A DNA stretch of 61,546 nt from Saprospiraceae bacterium UBA7328 (GCA_002471345.1 DKPS01000273.1:1-61546), one strand, 5' to 3'; counted from the stretch's first letter, positions 15,718 through 25,313 are shown. Notes: generated from the letters alone by a model not told the origin. Made by a program: numbers and translations.

Positions 15718-17322
15718 TTAGAGTTGGACTAAACTTGCTATTTTCTTAACTGCTTCTTTTCTATTGCTCACATCGAGTTTTGAATACAGGTTTTTCAAAT
15801 GGAACTTCACTGTGTTTTCTGAGATAAACTGGGATTCAGCAATTTCCTTATTTGTATTTCCTTTAGCTATGGCATTGAGTACTTCATATTCTTTATCTGT
15901 GAGTTGGCTGTCCAAAAGCTCATTTATTTCATCTTGGGGTCTGAGTTCTAATTTGTCTTTTTGATCTAAGAGGTCAGATATTCTTCCATTTAATCTTTCA
16001 ATTGCATTCACTTTGTGTTTGATTTCTTGGTTGTATTCTGATTCTCTAAGTTTTCTCCTTTGAGAAAAATACATATTCAATAAGAGAATTAATCCGATTA
16101 GAAAAAATGATAATGCTGCGAATAGGCCTTGCTGAATTCTTTTCTTACTCAGCTGTTGATCCTTCAATAAATTTTCACTTTTGAGTAGTTCGATTTCCTT
16201 TTCTTTTTTTTCTGCTTCATAGCTAGCTGTTAGGCTATTAATTTGTGAGGTTACCTTTTCTGATCTGAGACTGTCTTTCAGTGACTCATACTGTAAATGA
16301 AAATGATATGCCTCTCTATACTTTTCATCTAGCTCAGAAAGCTGAGCAAGGGCCAATTTTGCCTCTTGTATATTTTCTAAGTCTTCCTCTTCAGAAGCAA
16401 TATCTAGAGCTTTTAACACTCTTTTTCTACCATTTGAAGAGCTTCCCAACTTAGATTCATTTAGTCCTAATTTTATCAAAACTGCAGCCTCTTGTTTTCT
16501 CCCTTGTATTTCTTTCCAAATCTCAAGAGCCTCATTTAACTTCACATTAGCTTTTTTGTCTAAATTTTGAAGTGAATAAACATTGCCCATAGCTTCATAC
16601 AGGAAAGCCAAACCAGGTTGATAATTGCTCTTTTTGTCAAGCACTTCTTGGTTTTTATAATATTCTAGAGCTTTCTCAAAGTCTTCATTTTCAGAATAGA
16701 AATTTCCAAGATTATGAGATACATCAGCCTGCCCACCATCATCTTCTAGTGATTCGTAAATGGATAATGCTTTTAACATGGCTGACTCTGCATCATCTCT
16801 TCTACCAATTTTTTTATACCCTATTGCAAGGACATTTAGCACTAAAGCCTCACTTGATCTGTCCTTCTGACTTTCAAATAAATTAAGAGACTCTAGTAGC
16901 ACCTCAAAACTCTCCTCATATCTAGCTTGTGCATTATACAAGGCACCTATCTGATAAGTGACATTTGCTAACATCACTTCGTCCTTTATTCTTCTGCTTA
17001 TAGACTCACACTTATTAAGAGAATTTAAAGCTTCAACAAATCTACCTGCAACTCTATAAATTACTCCTCTTTGGTAAAATGCCCTTTGTCTTATGTCATC
17101 ACTGTCTAATTCGTCACCTACTTCATCATATTGATCCAAAAATGGTTCTGCGACCTCTACATTTCTATTAAATGACCAGATAATCTGATTCAACACTTTG
17201 GCCTGCTCATTTTTATCGCTCAGTGTTTTTGAAAGTTGAATTAAGCTATCTTGGTAAGTCGAATATTGAGAATAGCTAGTTGAAGAAAATATGAAAGTCA
17301 ATAAAAGGCAAAGGATTCTCAT
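15718..17322 (-). CDS. TPR-repeat membrane protein with C-terminal LuxR helix-turn-helix
   Basis: The ATG at 17322 is preferred because it opens with a signal peptide (MRILCLLLTFIFSSTSYSQ). A longer open frame to 17550 would overlap the divergent gene and has no sensible N-terminus. The 534-residue product has about eight tetratricopeptide units (roughly 60-330, for example QIGALYNAQARYEESFEVL and HNLGNFYSENEDFEKALEYY). A coiled-coil region follows, then one membrane helix (about 395-415, GLFAALSFFLIGLILLLNMY), a second coiled coil, and a LuxR/GerE domain (about 475-534, LTDKEYEVLNAIAKGNTNKEIA). TPRs lie outside and the DNA-binding domain inside, a common Bacteroidota one-component layout. 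Ligand and targets are unknown. Confidence 0.88.
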   Translation of the reverse strand: MRILCLLLTFIFSSTSYSQYSTYQDSLIQLSKTLSDKNEQAKVLNQIIWSFNRNVEVAEPFLDQYDEVGDELDSDDIRQRAFYQRGVIYRVAGRFVEALNSLNKCESISRRIKDEVMLANVTYQIGALYNAQARYEESFEVLLESLNLFESQKDRSSEALVLNVLAIGYKKIGRRDDAESAMLKALSIYESLEDDGGQADVSHNLGNFYSENEDFEKALEYYKNQEVLDKKSNYQPGLAFLYEAMGNVYSLQNLDKKANVKLNEALEIWKEIQGRKQEAAVLIKLGLNESKLGSSSNGRKRVLKALDIASEEEDLENIQEAKLALAQLSELDEKYREAYHFHLQYESLKDSLRSEKVTSQINSLTASYEAEKKEKEIELLKSENLLKDQQLSKKRIQQGLFAALSFFLIGLILLLNMYFSQRRKLRESEYNQEIKHKVNAIERLNGRISDLLDQKDKLELRPQDEINELLDSQLTDKEYEVLNAIAKGNTNKEIAESQFISENTVKFHLKNLYSKLDVSNRKEAVKKIASLVQL

Positions 17323-17462
17323 CGAGTCAGGTTTTAGAATGCCTAAATTTATAAAATGATAAATACAAGTAGTATTAAAAAAGCCTAATTCACTTCTTTT
17401 CGACAAACAGACTTTATTAGTATTACTTCTTATTTTAGCCCTATTCTCGGAAAAACATAAAT

Positions 17463-18221
17463 ATGAAAAGACGAAAATTTGTAACTGCAGCAGCAATCGG
17501 AACAGCAGCAAGTACATATGCAACTGCTGAGTCAATAGTAAGAAATCCATCTAATAGTGACAGATCAGTTATAGAATGGAGAACTTATAAAATGCAATGG
17601 GGAAAAAACTCTAAAATGTTCGTGCAATATCTAAATGAAATGCTCAAACCCACACTACTGAATTCAGGAGCTAGTTCATTTGTGGTATACAAAGAACAAT
17701 CCATTGAGACTCCTACAAATATCCATGTGCAGGTAGCCTATCCAGACTTTGGGGCATATCAGAATGGTATAACAGCATCCCACTCTTCTGATTTTCACAT
17801 GGTTACAAAAAAATATGATGCTCAGGAGTCCTCTCCCTATAACAGATTATCTACATCACTTCTTCATGCCTTCTCTGGAATGCCACATCTTAGAGATCCT
17901 ATTGACAAAGCAAAGCTCTTCGAACTGAGGATATATGAAGGCTATAATGAAGATGCAGTAAGGCGGAAGATTGCGATGTTTAACGATGAAGAGATAGACC
18001 TCTTCTTAGATCTCCAACTACAGCCGATTTTTTTTGGTGAAATGATAGCTGGACCATACATGCCTTGTCTGGTCTATATGCTCAACTTTAGAGATAATGA
18101 ACACAGAGCGGAAGCTTGGAAAGAGTTTGGTGCTGATCCAAGATGGAAAAAGATGGTAGCATTGCCAAAATATGCAAATTCGGTTTCTAATATTAGAAAT
18201 ATTCTTTTAGAAGTAATATGA
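17463..18221 (+). CDS. NIPSNAP-family protein with Tat-type signal
   Basis: The 252-residue protein begins MKRRKFVTAAAIGTAAS, a twin-arginine-like export signal. Two NIPSNAP (ferredoxin-like dimeric barrel) domains follow: one starts at VIEWRTYKMQWG and the second at KLFELRIYEGYNEDAVRRK, each beginning with the typical (L/I)E(L/W)R(T/I)Y strand. In Bacteroidota and Planctomycetota such exported NIPSNAP proteins often lie beside sulfatases or sugar-catabolic genes, as here, but no activity is established. The sulfatase gene starts 17 bases downstream on the same strand, so the two are probably co-transcribed. Confidence 0.85.
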   Translation: MKRRKFVTAAAIGTAASTYATAESIVRNPSNSDRSVIEWRTYKMQWGKNSKMFVQYLNEMLKPTLLNSGASSFVVYKEQSIETPTNIHVQVAYPDFGAYQNGITASHSSDFHMVTKKYDAQESSPYNRLSTSLLHAFSGMPHLRDPIDKAKLFELRIYEGYNEDAVRRKIAMFNDEEIDLFLDLQLQPIFFGEMIAGPYMPCLVYMLNFRDNEHRAEAWKEFGADPRWKKMVALPKYANSVSNIRNILLEVI

Positions 18222-18238
18222 ATGAATAATTTTCGGTG

Positions 18239-19984
18239 ATGAAATTAAATCGCAATAATTGGGCATTGGTGATATTAATCATTGCTATCATAATGCACCT
18301 TTCGTGCAACAGCACAGACAGTAATGGAAGTAGAAAAAGTAGCAGACCAAATATCCTTCTGGTCATGGCCGATGATATGGGATATTCTGATTTAGGGTGT
18401 TATGGTGGAGAGATCAACACGCCTAATATTGATGCATTAGCGGCAAATGGTATCAAGTATACTCAATTTTATAATGCAGCACGCTGTTGTCCTACAAGAG
18501 CTTCCTTACTTACAGGTCTTTATCCTCAACAAGCTGGAATTGGACACATGGTAAGTGATAAAGGCACCCCAGCATATAAAGGCGAATTGAGTAAGAATTC
18601 AGTAACAATAGCAGAAGTTTTAAAGCAAGCTGGATACAGTACATATCTTTCAGGCAAATGGCATGTCACTCATTGGAATCCAGAATTAGAAGACCACGAA
18701 ACAAGTAAACATAACTGGCCGACTCAAAGAGGTTTCGATGATTTCTTTGGAATGATCTCCGGTGCAGGAAGTTTTTATGATCCGCGATCCCTGGCAAGAA
18801 AAAATAAATATATCGCTCCTGGAGATGACTTTTATATGACTGAAGCTGTGACTGAATTTGCCAAAGAAAAGATCCAAAACCATAATGATGAGAATCCATT
18901 TTTTATGTATGTGGCATATACAGCACCACACTGGCCTATGCATGCTCTTCCAGAAGATGTAGAGAAGTATAAAGGCAAATATGACCAAGGATGGGATGAG
19001 ACAAGAAAAAAGAGATTAAGTCGAATGAAAGATTTGGGCTTAATACCTAAGGAGGCGATACTTAGTGATCGGGACTACAGAGTACCAGAATGGTCAGATG
19101 ATATAAAGGATAAGGAATGGGACATAGCTAATATGGAAGTATACGCAGCTATGGTAGATCGTATGGATGCTGGAATAGGAGAAATTGTAAACGAATTAAA
19201 AAAGGAAGGACAATTTGATAATACCTTAATATTCTTTCTTCAGGACAATGGTGGATGTGCAGAAGAATTAGATTGGATTGAGTCCCCTACTCATTATGAA
19301 AATCCTAAAAACATCCCTAAAGATTATGCTTTAGGGGTCAATGAGCGACAGCAATTTATGATCCCTAAAACGACCAGGACTGGGGTGCCACTCACAGTTC
19401 AAGATAAAAGCGTAATGCCTGGACCAGCACACACTTACACAGCCTATGGGAAAAACTGGGCTAATGTGAGCAATACTCCTTTTAAAATGTATAAACATTG
19501 GGTACATGAAGGAGGAATAGCAACTCCTCTCATTGTTCATTGGCCGAATGGAGTAAATGTCAAGGCGACCTTACAATCCCAACCTAGCCATTTGATTGAT
19601 ATTATGGCTACCTGTCTAGATGTGGCCAAAGCAACTTATCCTAAGACTTACAATGAAAATGAGATTATAGAACTTGAAGGTGAAAGTTTATTTGGTCATT
19701 TTATTGGAGAACCAACCCAAAGAAAGAAGCCTATTTTTTGGGAACATGAAGGAAATAGAGCTGTAAGACATGGCAAATGGAAGTTAGTATCCAGGGCAAG
19801 TATGGGTTATACAATTTGGGATAAAGTTGACGAAATTCCGCTGAATGAATGGGAGTTGTATAATATGGACTTAGATAGAGTTGAACTTAATGATAAAGCT
19901 CAGTCAAATCCGAAAAAGGTGGAAGAAATGGCGGCTCAATGGATGAATTGGGCAAGACGCACTGGGACTGTTCCTAGACCTTGA
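18239..19984 (+). CDS. Arylsulfatase-type sulfatase lipoprotein
   Basis: Start at the ATG 18239; an in-frame GTG lies just before it. The 581-residue enzyme has a lipoprotein signal (lipobox HLSC, Cys23) and a complete sulfatase fold. The N-terminal metal ligands are in RPNILLVMADDMGYSDLGC. The signature CCPTRASLLTG carries Cys83, the residue converted to formylglycine by a maturase not seen in this window. Further features are SGKWH and the second metal site in FFLQDNGGCAEE. Length fits formylglycine sulfatases of the arylsulfatase A type. It probably acts in the periplasm or at the cell surface on a sulfated glycan. The preceding NIPSNAP gene is its likely operon partner. Confidence 0.93.
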   Translation: MKLNRNNWALVILIIAIIMHLSCNSTDSNGSRKSSRPNILLVMADDMGYSDLGCYGGEINTPNIDALAANGIKYTQFYNAARCCPTRASLLTGLYPQQAGIGHMVSDKGTPAYKGELSKNSVTIAEVLKQAGYSTYLSGKWHVTHWNPELEDHETSKHNWPTQRGFDDFFGMISGAGSFYDPRSLARKNKYIAPGDDFYMTEAVTEFAKEKIQNHNDENPFFMYVAYTAPHWPMHALPEDVEKYKGKYDQGWDETRKKRLSRMKDLGLIPKEAILSDRDYRVPEWSDDIKDKEWDIANMEVYAAMVDRMDAGIGEIVNELKKEGQFDNTLIFFLQDNGGCAEELDWIESPTHYENPKNIPKDYALGVNERQQFMIPKTTRTGVPLTVQDKSVMPGPAHTYTAYGKNWANVSNTPFKMYKHWVHEGGIATPLIVHWPNGVNVKATLQSQPSHLIDIMATCLDVAKATYPKTYNENEIIELEGESLFGHFIGEPTQRKKPIFWEHEGNRAVRHGKWKLVSRASMGYTIWDKVDEIPLNEWELYNMDLDRVELNDKAQSNPKKVEEMAAQWMNWARRTGTVPRP

Positions 19985-20033
19985 CCCAAAGTCCTCCTAT
20001 TGCCTTCAAAATAATGAAGCGCATTATTCACTT

Positions 20034-20420
20034 CTAATTCCACCATACTGCAAAACCTCTTTTTCTTAAGTCTTCAGCAAGCCACTTTTCCATTTTTACA
20101 GCGTCAAGTCGGCACATTGGGTTGTATTCACTATAAAGGCTTGATCTCAAAAAGGTACCATATTTTTCAACGAAATAACATGATATTTTATGCCCTCTTT
20201 TACTCCTTGCTCCTGTTTTATGCTTCTTATATCGCTCCTGAGGTGACAAGCTGGTCATACCGACATAAAGACATTCTTGCATACCTCTGAAATGAGGATT
20301 TGCTGCTCTGAATTTCCAACTATCTGTCCATACTTTTTTACTGAGTTCTACAACATAAACGCTGTATGTAGCTTTTTTTCTTTTGGTTGACTTAGTTTTT
20401 CTTTTGCTTAGTAACACCAC
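20034..20420 (-). CDS. GIY-YIG-like predicted nuclease-fold protein
   Basis: The 128-residue product has a very basic N-terminus (about 1-18), then a GIY-YIG-like core. YSVYVVEL stands in for the GIY strand and LYVGMT for the YIG strand. They are followed by ERYKKHK, with the Arg expected in helix 1, and by a later helix DAVKMEKWLAEDLRKRG with a candidate catalytic Glu. The spacing between the two strands is longer than in UvrC or SLX1. The reading frame has no ATG; it opens with two GTG codons, and CATCTTTG (a near match to the -7 consensus) lies just upstream. Nuclease activity is not demonstrable from sequence. Confidence 0.55.
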   Translation of the reverse strand: MVLLSKRKTKSTKRKKATYSVYVVELSKKVWTDSWKFRAANPHFRGMQECLYVGMTSLSPQERYKKHKTGARSKRGHKISCYFVEKYGTFLRSSLYSEYNPMCRLDAVKMEKWLAEDLRKRGFAVWWN

Positions 20421-20729
20421 TAGAAGAGTACAAAGATGAGGCCATGATTGAGAAGTATCGCTATTTCTTATAATTGAATTATTCTCGATTTATATTTATC
20501 ATCTTCTGGTTAGTAACATATATTGCATCCCTCTAACAGGGCTCTAGCCATGCATTTCTAATTTGCCTAATCCTTGATAACTAATCCATTAATCTTAGCA
20601 GATGACTGTAGAGTTAATGTCTACTATATGAGACGCAGCTTGCCGAAAGGCGGCTATTATTTTATAGACAGCATTAGATGTTTTTATCTTTCAAAATTCA
20701 AATTCATCATTTTTACAAATAATTGGTCT
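20421..20729. other. Intergenic stretch with a GC-rich hairpin, no gene supported
   Basis: The stretch is AT-rich apart from a short hairpin near 20640-20657 (GCCG / CGGC around AAAGG) followed by TATTATTTT on the plus strand. A plus-strand open frame (20574-20786) runs through it and into the end of the lipoprotein gene, but it has no plausible protein character. The hairpin may be a terminator remnant. Confidence 0.4.
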
Positions 20730-21584
20730 TTACTGTTTGTATTTTGTATCATGACTATCCATTATTACCCTTGCAATTTCATGTAAGTCTGTATCAAAAC
20801 CGGTTTCATATTCATAAGTTATAAGATCAACATTATAAATACTGTTTAACCATATTAGAGTACCGGTCTCTATTGCGATTTGTCCCTGATGTCCTTTTGG
20901 GTCAGTAAATATTGATGTAGGCTTTGGCCCAAACATTGAAATATTGTCCAGCAATAAATTCTCCTGATTCATTTGTGCTAAATTGATTGTTGCCCAACCA
21001 GTTGGAATTGTAAAAATATTAGTCAAAGGGAATTCAGCTCGTAATTGATTTATCATTTTTTGGTGAATAATCTCATTAACATAGTACTCATACAGTTCCT
21101 GTATTGAGTTAAACCCATTATCTTCAGCTCTTTGATTCCAATCTTCGGGGAAATCTATTGTTGGTATTGCTATGAAAATGGTTATGCTTGGATTGTTTTG
21201 TAATGCATACTCTATCCATGCTCGATGCCCTACCAAAGGATCATCTGTATTGTCAAGATCAAATCCAGAGGTCATTCCAAAAAAATCAATATTTCCTTGA
21301 TCTAGAGCTGATTGGATTTGTTGATGTTCAGCACTGTTAGAATCATTCCAGAAGTTAATCGGTCTTCCATTGTCGCCTCCTCTAAAAACAACAGTAGCAT
21401 TGTGATCTTCAATCCCAGCTTCTAGTGCTAAATCTTCTAAATGATTAGCATAAGGTTTAAAAAAACTATTGCCTATGAGCAGCATATTATATCCTTGTGA
21501 GACATCCTGTATTGAATCATCATCTTCACTGCATGATAATAATACTAGCATCACAGCAGTAATCAAAAAATTTAATCTTCTCAT
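20730..21584 (-). CDS. SGNH/GDSL-like hydrolase lipoprotein
   Basis: The 284-residue protein has a lipobox LLSC (Cys18). An early MLLIGNSFF places a Ser after GN, as in the SGNH block I of DUF4886-like and related esterases. Late in the protein DPKGHQG resembles block V, with an Asp and a His two to four residues apart. Middle sequences include a GRP-N block (GRPINFW), but the classical GxND block is not obvious, so the catalytic assignment is partial. The protein probably acts at the envelope on an ester-linked substrate. It is monocistronic, in the accessory-looking stretch between the sulfatase gene and the cassette-like boundaries. Confidence 0.65.
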   Translation of the reverse strand: MRRLNFLITAVMLVLLSCSEDDDSIQDVSQGYNMLLIGNSFFKPYANHLEDLALEAGIEDHNATVVFRGGDNGRPINFWNDSNSAEHQQIQSALDQGNIDFFGMTSGFDLDNTDDPLVGHRAWIEYALQNNPSITIFIAIPTIDFPEDWNQRAEDNGFNSIQELYEYYVNEIIHQKMINQLRAEFPLTNIFTIPTGWATINLAQMNQENLLLDNISMFGPKPTSIFTDPKGHQGQIAIETGTLIWLNSIYNVDLITYEYETGFDTDLHEIARVIMDSHDTKYKQ

Positions 21585-21780
21585 ACTATTTCCTTTTTAT
21601 TGATTTAGACCAAATTTTTCTACAATGGTTTAATTATGGCTAATGATTTTGCATATACCGTGCTTTAGCTTGGGGTTATGCATATTATCGTGGCCTGTTT
21701 TCTCTTATAATTATACATTAGGAATAAAGACACCTTCTACTTAAACATCATTATTCAAGTGATAAGAAATGTTAATTATA

Positions 21781-22433
21781 TTATCTTATTATTGGCCTTC
21801 CATAAACTTCAATCCAATCCAAACGTGAGGATGCTCTTGATCTCCCTCCTGGCACTAAATCCGTGAATCCAATTTCTTCGACATTCGAAATATCAGGATC
21901 ATTAGCTACTCCCGTTTCTGTAATTCTATTTGCATCAAGGTTATGCCAAACAATATCTTGAATATTAAACTCCGTAATTTGCCAATCTCTTGAACTTCCT
22001 GCTGATAGATCACTTACCAACCAATTTCCATTTGCAAGTTTCAATGAAATTCTAAGTTCCCTCAGTCCAGATTGTTTTGTTCGAATTATTATTTTTGCAT
22101 ATCGGTTTAATCAACATTTTTAGTTCTGTGTTTTAATGTAACCATCCAGTTTCCCAAACACAATCCTGACCAAACATAAAAAGGATCATCGTCAGGTTTG
22201 ACATGATGGCTTTTCTTCAAACTGTCTACACTTACTCCATACAATTGAACCGTTAATTCAGTGTCTTCAACATGATTCTGATTTAAGGGAATTTCAGCAG
22301 GTGTTTCTTTCCAGCCTTCTCGAAAGAATAATCCAGGTCGATAACTATTTTGTCCAAGTAACGCTCCTGAAAATACAAGAGTTGCAATAATTACAATATA
22401 AAGTAGTCTCATATATATACTCTTATTCAACAT
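21781..22433 (-). pseudogene. Frameshifted exported protein of unknown family
   Basis: Two frames encode consecutive parts of one protein. The first (22433 to 22107) has a signal peptide (MRLLYIVIIATLVFSGALLG) and a conserved-looking block RPGLFFREGWKETPAEIP, and stops after KNVD. One base further on, the frame resumes as LNRYAKIIIRTKQSGLRELR and runs to 21781, ending in a DWIEVYGRP segment. Restoring one T in GATTAAACC (about 22105-22111) joins them into about 217 residues. The fold looks all-beta. Similar proteins occur next to sulfatase and glycan genes in other bacteria, but no function is known. The single lesion lies in a short homopolymer and may be a read error. Confidence 0.7.
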
Positions 22434-22434
22434 G

Positions 22435-22535
22435 ATTGTCTCATTATACCCAATAGGCTACGTCTTAGCCGTACCCGTCGTTCAGAGGCAGGAGGCATGA
22501 TGTGGTCACAGCTTGTTAGCGTTTCGTAGTTTTTC
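22435..22535 (-). other. Cassette-like boundary sequence A (possible attC-like site)
   Basis: Directly after the thioredoxin-like gene (minus strand) comes CGCTAACAAGC, then a GC-richer stretch with partial dyads (GGCTAAGACGTAGCC), unlike the AT-rich surroundings. Boundary B after the next gene has the same organisation, CCTAACAAAAGC followed by GTCGAC and TTTAGCCGAGCC. These look like the recombination tails that follow cassette genes. The match to the RYYYAAC/GTTRRRY attC cores is incomplete. Confidence 0.3.
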
Positions 22536-22542
22536 ATTTCAT

Positions 22543-24097
22543 TCACTTTGTTTCATTCATACTGCTTTGCTTATTCCCCTGCACTAAATACCAATCCACC
22601 CAGGCATCCATCTGCTTCACGGAATTGGGACGTAAGAGGATTTTTCTTTGGCTGTCCAATAAATACATTGTCGGAGTGGCAAAGACATAGTAATCATTTA
22701 CAATCTCACTATCCCATTTTTTATAATCGCACATGGACATAAACGGAAAAGGTTTTGTAAAGCTACTATGCCCTTCTTTATCTTCGTCTAATGAAATGTA
22801 GATTACCTCTACACCTTGTTTTTTCCACTGATCGTAATTTTTAGCTATTTCAGGAAGCTCTTCGGTACATTTGGGACACCAGCTTGCACCAAAAACAATC
22901 AGGATATGACTGCTTCTAATATCTGAAAGTTTATCTGGTGTATCAGTGGGTACATATCCGGAAACCAAAAAATCGCCTTCAAATACAATGTCAGGAGCGA
23001 TTTTCCCCTTTTTTCATGGCTCGGTAGGTTTCTAGTTGTTTGACCAGATCGCTATCTATGGTGCAAGAAGTTTCATTCAATACTTTCAAGGCGAGATACT
23101 CAGATGCCTCAAAAAAGCTATGCCGCTCCAGCAGATGGAACAAGTAGGCCGTGACTTCATTCAGATTATGTTCGTCACCTGCAAGGGATTCCATCATGGC
23201 GTCCATGGAGTATTGCATTTCGATAAATGTAGCATCTAATGACTGACCACTATTTGCCAACAACCAAAAATGACTCTCAATGACATCTTTAAGCAAGCCA
23301 CTTTTGTATAATCTCGTGTCTATATAGTCCAATTCCCGGAATGCTGCGATGGTATTAGGTATTTCTTCGGTACGGTATTGGGCAATGGTGGAGACCGAGC
23401 TTACCAATTTCCGGACAGGTAGATACCAACGAACATAACTGTCTTTTGGTAAACGGTCTATGTAGGAGGCATCTTCCTCTTGTAAGCGTTGTATTTCTTC
23501 TTGGATCGAAGTCTGTGGTACCTGCTGAATCGAAAATAAAGAATCCGATGTGTACATTTCCTTCAGGAATGTCCATGCGCTCAAAGCTTGTTCCCGCATG
23601 AGATGTTCTTTACCATAAATTTGAAACCACTGATTTTCATGGCCATTAGTTATTGAAATGGCCATCTGATTACTCGGCGATTGGCCCTTGATTTCTATAT
23701 CTTCCCCGCTGAGCATAAGTATGAATGGCGTTTCATCACCAGATCTAAGTGTCCCAGCACCATAATCCCTGGCAGAGTAACTGAGTACGAAATGGCCACT
23801 CGAATCAACAGTCGTAGTTGATATGCGATAAGATTCTAATCCATTAAAACCGTCAAGGTGGATGGATTGATGCCCATGTAGGGACAGATAACCTGTAATG
23901 GTTTGAGCTGTTACGATAGGCCTGGAAAACACTATGATCATCAAAAGGAAAAAGGGTTGTAGCAGACAAACAAGATAATCCTTAAGACAGCGTTTCCGTT
24001 CGCTCGATTGTTGTTTTTCGGTTTCCGAATATCTTGTTAAAAATAAAAATAAAATAATGTTCTTGTTATTCACTTTGTGGCTAAAGTTCCAAAACAA
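22543..24097 (-). pseudogene. Thioredoxin-like (TlpA/DUF4369-type) protein gene with a one-base frameshift
   Basis: The first frame (to 22991) has an export signal ending in PIVTAQ and then a DUF4369-like beta domain (TITGYLSLHGHQSIHLDGF, ISTTTVDSSGHFVLSYSA) plus a helical middle region. It goes out of frame after AMKKG. The next frame continues KIAPDIVFEGDFLVSG into a thioredoxin fold with the redox motif WCPKC and the cis-Pro region ATPTMYLLD. Removing one G from the GGGG run at 23005-23008 restores a single protein. Known relatives are periplasmic, membrane-tethered thiol oxidoreductases. The start is uncertain: TTG at 24097 or ATG near 23941. The gene is richer in G+C than its neighbours, which suggests transfer. 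It lies between cassette-like boundaries A and B. Confidence 0.75.
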
Positions 24098-24109
24098 TGA
24101 ATTGTCAGG

Positions 24110-24205
24110 TTTTTATGTTCTGAGGTTTTTGCACAGTCTGACGGCTCGGCTAAATGCAGTAGTCGACGAATTGAGGCTATTGACTTTTTAGCTTTTGTTA
24201 GGTAC
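24110..24205 (-). other. Cassette-like boundary sequence B (possible attC-like site)
   Basis: The minus-strand sequence starts GGTACCTAACAAAAGC, overlapping the 3' end of the membrane-protein gene, and continues through GTCGACTACTGC and TTTAGCCGAGCCGTC. ACCTAAC fits RYYYAAC. Upstream of the same gene, near 25100, the complementary core GTTAGGT (GTTRRRY) is found, so the membrane-protein gene is framed as a cassette would be. Inner symmetry is weak. Confidence 0.3.
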
Positions 24206-25078
24206 CGCATTGTTTTCAAATTTGTTATGGATAAGAAGAATTAAAAATCCGAATAAAACAGCACTTATAATTAAGGCATTGTTTACAATTCCTTCCGTTG
24301 AGAATGAAATTTTAATTAAAATAGTAGAAATTACAAAACCAGAGTTTCTTATTATTTTATGAAATTTATCTGAGTAAAAAAAGGATGATAATAAGAGTAG
24401 AACGTCAACTATAATTAAAACTGTAAAAAACTCATCAAAGAATATATTATTGATATTCTTGAAGGCAACGATTCCACTTCCATAATCACTCATTGTAGTA
24501 TTTACCCATATAACAAATGTATAGATAGCAAGACCCATTAACAGAGGAACCAATAGTATAGCAATTGTTTTTTTCAGGTTTATAAATCTTTCTATATTTC
24601 TCTTTTGATTTTTTTGAGTTTCTACAATTGAATCATCTCTCCCTGCAATATTTTGGTAGAAGAAATATATTAAAAGAAAAAGAACTAATGATGTTAGAGT
24701 ATCATATGTAAATTGTAAATCACTCTTAGATTGAAACCATTTTGAATTAAGTTCTAAATTTGCAATATTTTTGAAGATTCTTCTTATTACGATAAGTGTT
24801 ATTATTTCATATTGTTTCCCAATATAAAATGAAATTGATTTTGGCAGAAAAAATATAAGTAGATAGACTTCATAAACCAATATGAATGAGAAAGGAGTGT
24901 AAATGGCTGCAATAGGATTCTTAAGTAGTTTCGATTCTATTTGTATTATATCATAGTTAGCTAATAGAATTAGGATTAAGTGTATTAAATAACTAACTAT
25001 TGCAATTGAAAGAATTACTCTTTCACTTTGCTCCTTAACTTTTAATGAAAGCAATTTGTCGAAAACTTTGTTTGTCAT
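24188..25078 (-). CDS. Polytopic membrane protein of unknown function
   Basis: The 296-residue protein is not recognised. It is very hydrophobic with about eight predicted membrane helices (roughly 23-40, 57-77, 82-98, 130-147, 172-192, 212-232, 246-260 and 268-285). A polar loop between helices four and five carries GRDDSIVETQKNQKRN. No enzymatic motif is visible. Codon and base use are extremely AT-rich, in sharp contrast with the G+C-richer thioredoxin-like gene next to it. Both genes are on the minus strand and framed by cassette-like boundary sequences, so horizontal acquisition is plausible. Confidence 0.7.
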   Translation of the reverse strand: MTNKVFDKLLSLKVKEQSERVILSIAIVSYLIHLILILLANYDIIQIESKLLKNPIAAIYTPFSFILVYEVYLLIFFLPKSISFYIGKQYEIITLIVIRRIFKNIANLELNSKWFQSKSDLQFTYDTLTSLVLFLLIYFFYQNIAGRDDSIVETQKNQKRNIERFINLKKTIAILLVPLLMGLAIYTFVIWVNTTMSDYGSGIVAFKNINNIFFDEFFTVLIIVDVLLLLSSFFYSDKFHKIIRNSGFVISTILIKISFSTEGIVNNALIISAVLFGFLILLIHNKFENNAVPNKS

Positions 25079-25313
25079 AAGTTCTTTTGCATTTCTTTAC
25101 TGTTGTACCTAACAGTTGTATACCTACCAAAGTGGAAGATATTTCTTTTATATGTTTTAATGAATACCTATATGTAAAATATGCCACTGCTACTTAGGAC
25201 AAAATAATGTTATCCTTGAAATAAGTAAACATGTTAATGATTAATTATATCAAATATTCATTCTTTTTATGAATGTTTTTTTTTATTCATCTTCAAGTTT
25301 ATCATATTTTGGT

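Noticed and set aside
17323..17550. N-terminal extension of the TPR-LuxR open frame
   Set aside because: It overlaps the divergent NIPSNAP gene, lacks a sensible start, and the ATG at 17322 gives a clear signal peptide.
20574..20786. Plus-strand 70-codon frame between the GIY-YIG-like and SGNH genes
   Set aside because: It runs antisense into the SGNH gene and has no recognisable features.
22441..22530. Possible tRNA or structured RNA in the G+C-richer stretch after the thioredoxin-like gene
   Set aside because: No cloverleaf with D-, anticodon and T-arms could be drawn; the dyads are short and fit a cassette-tail reading better.
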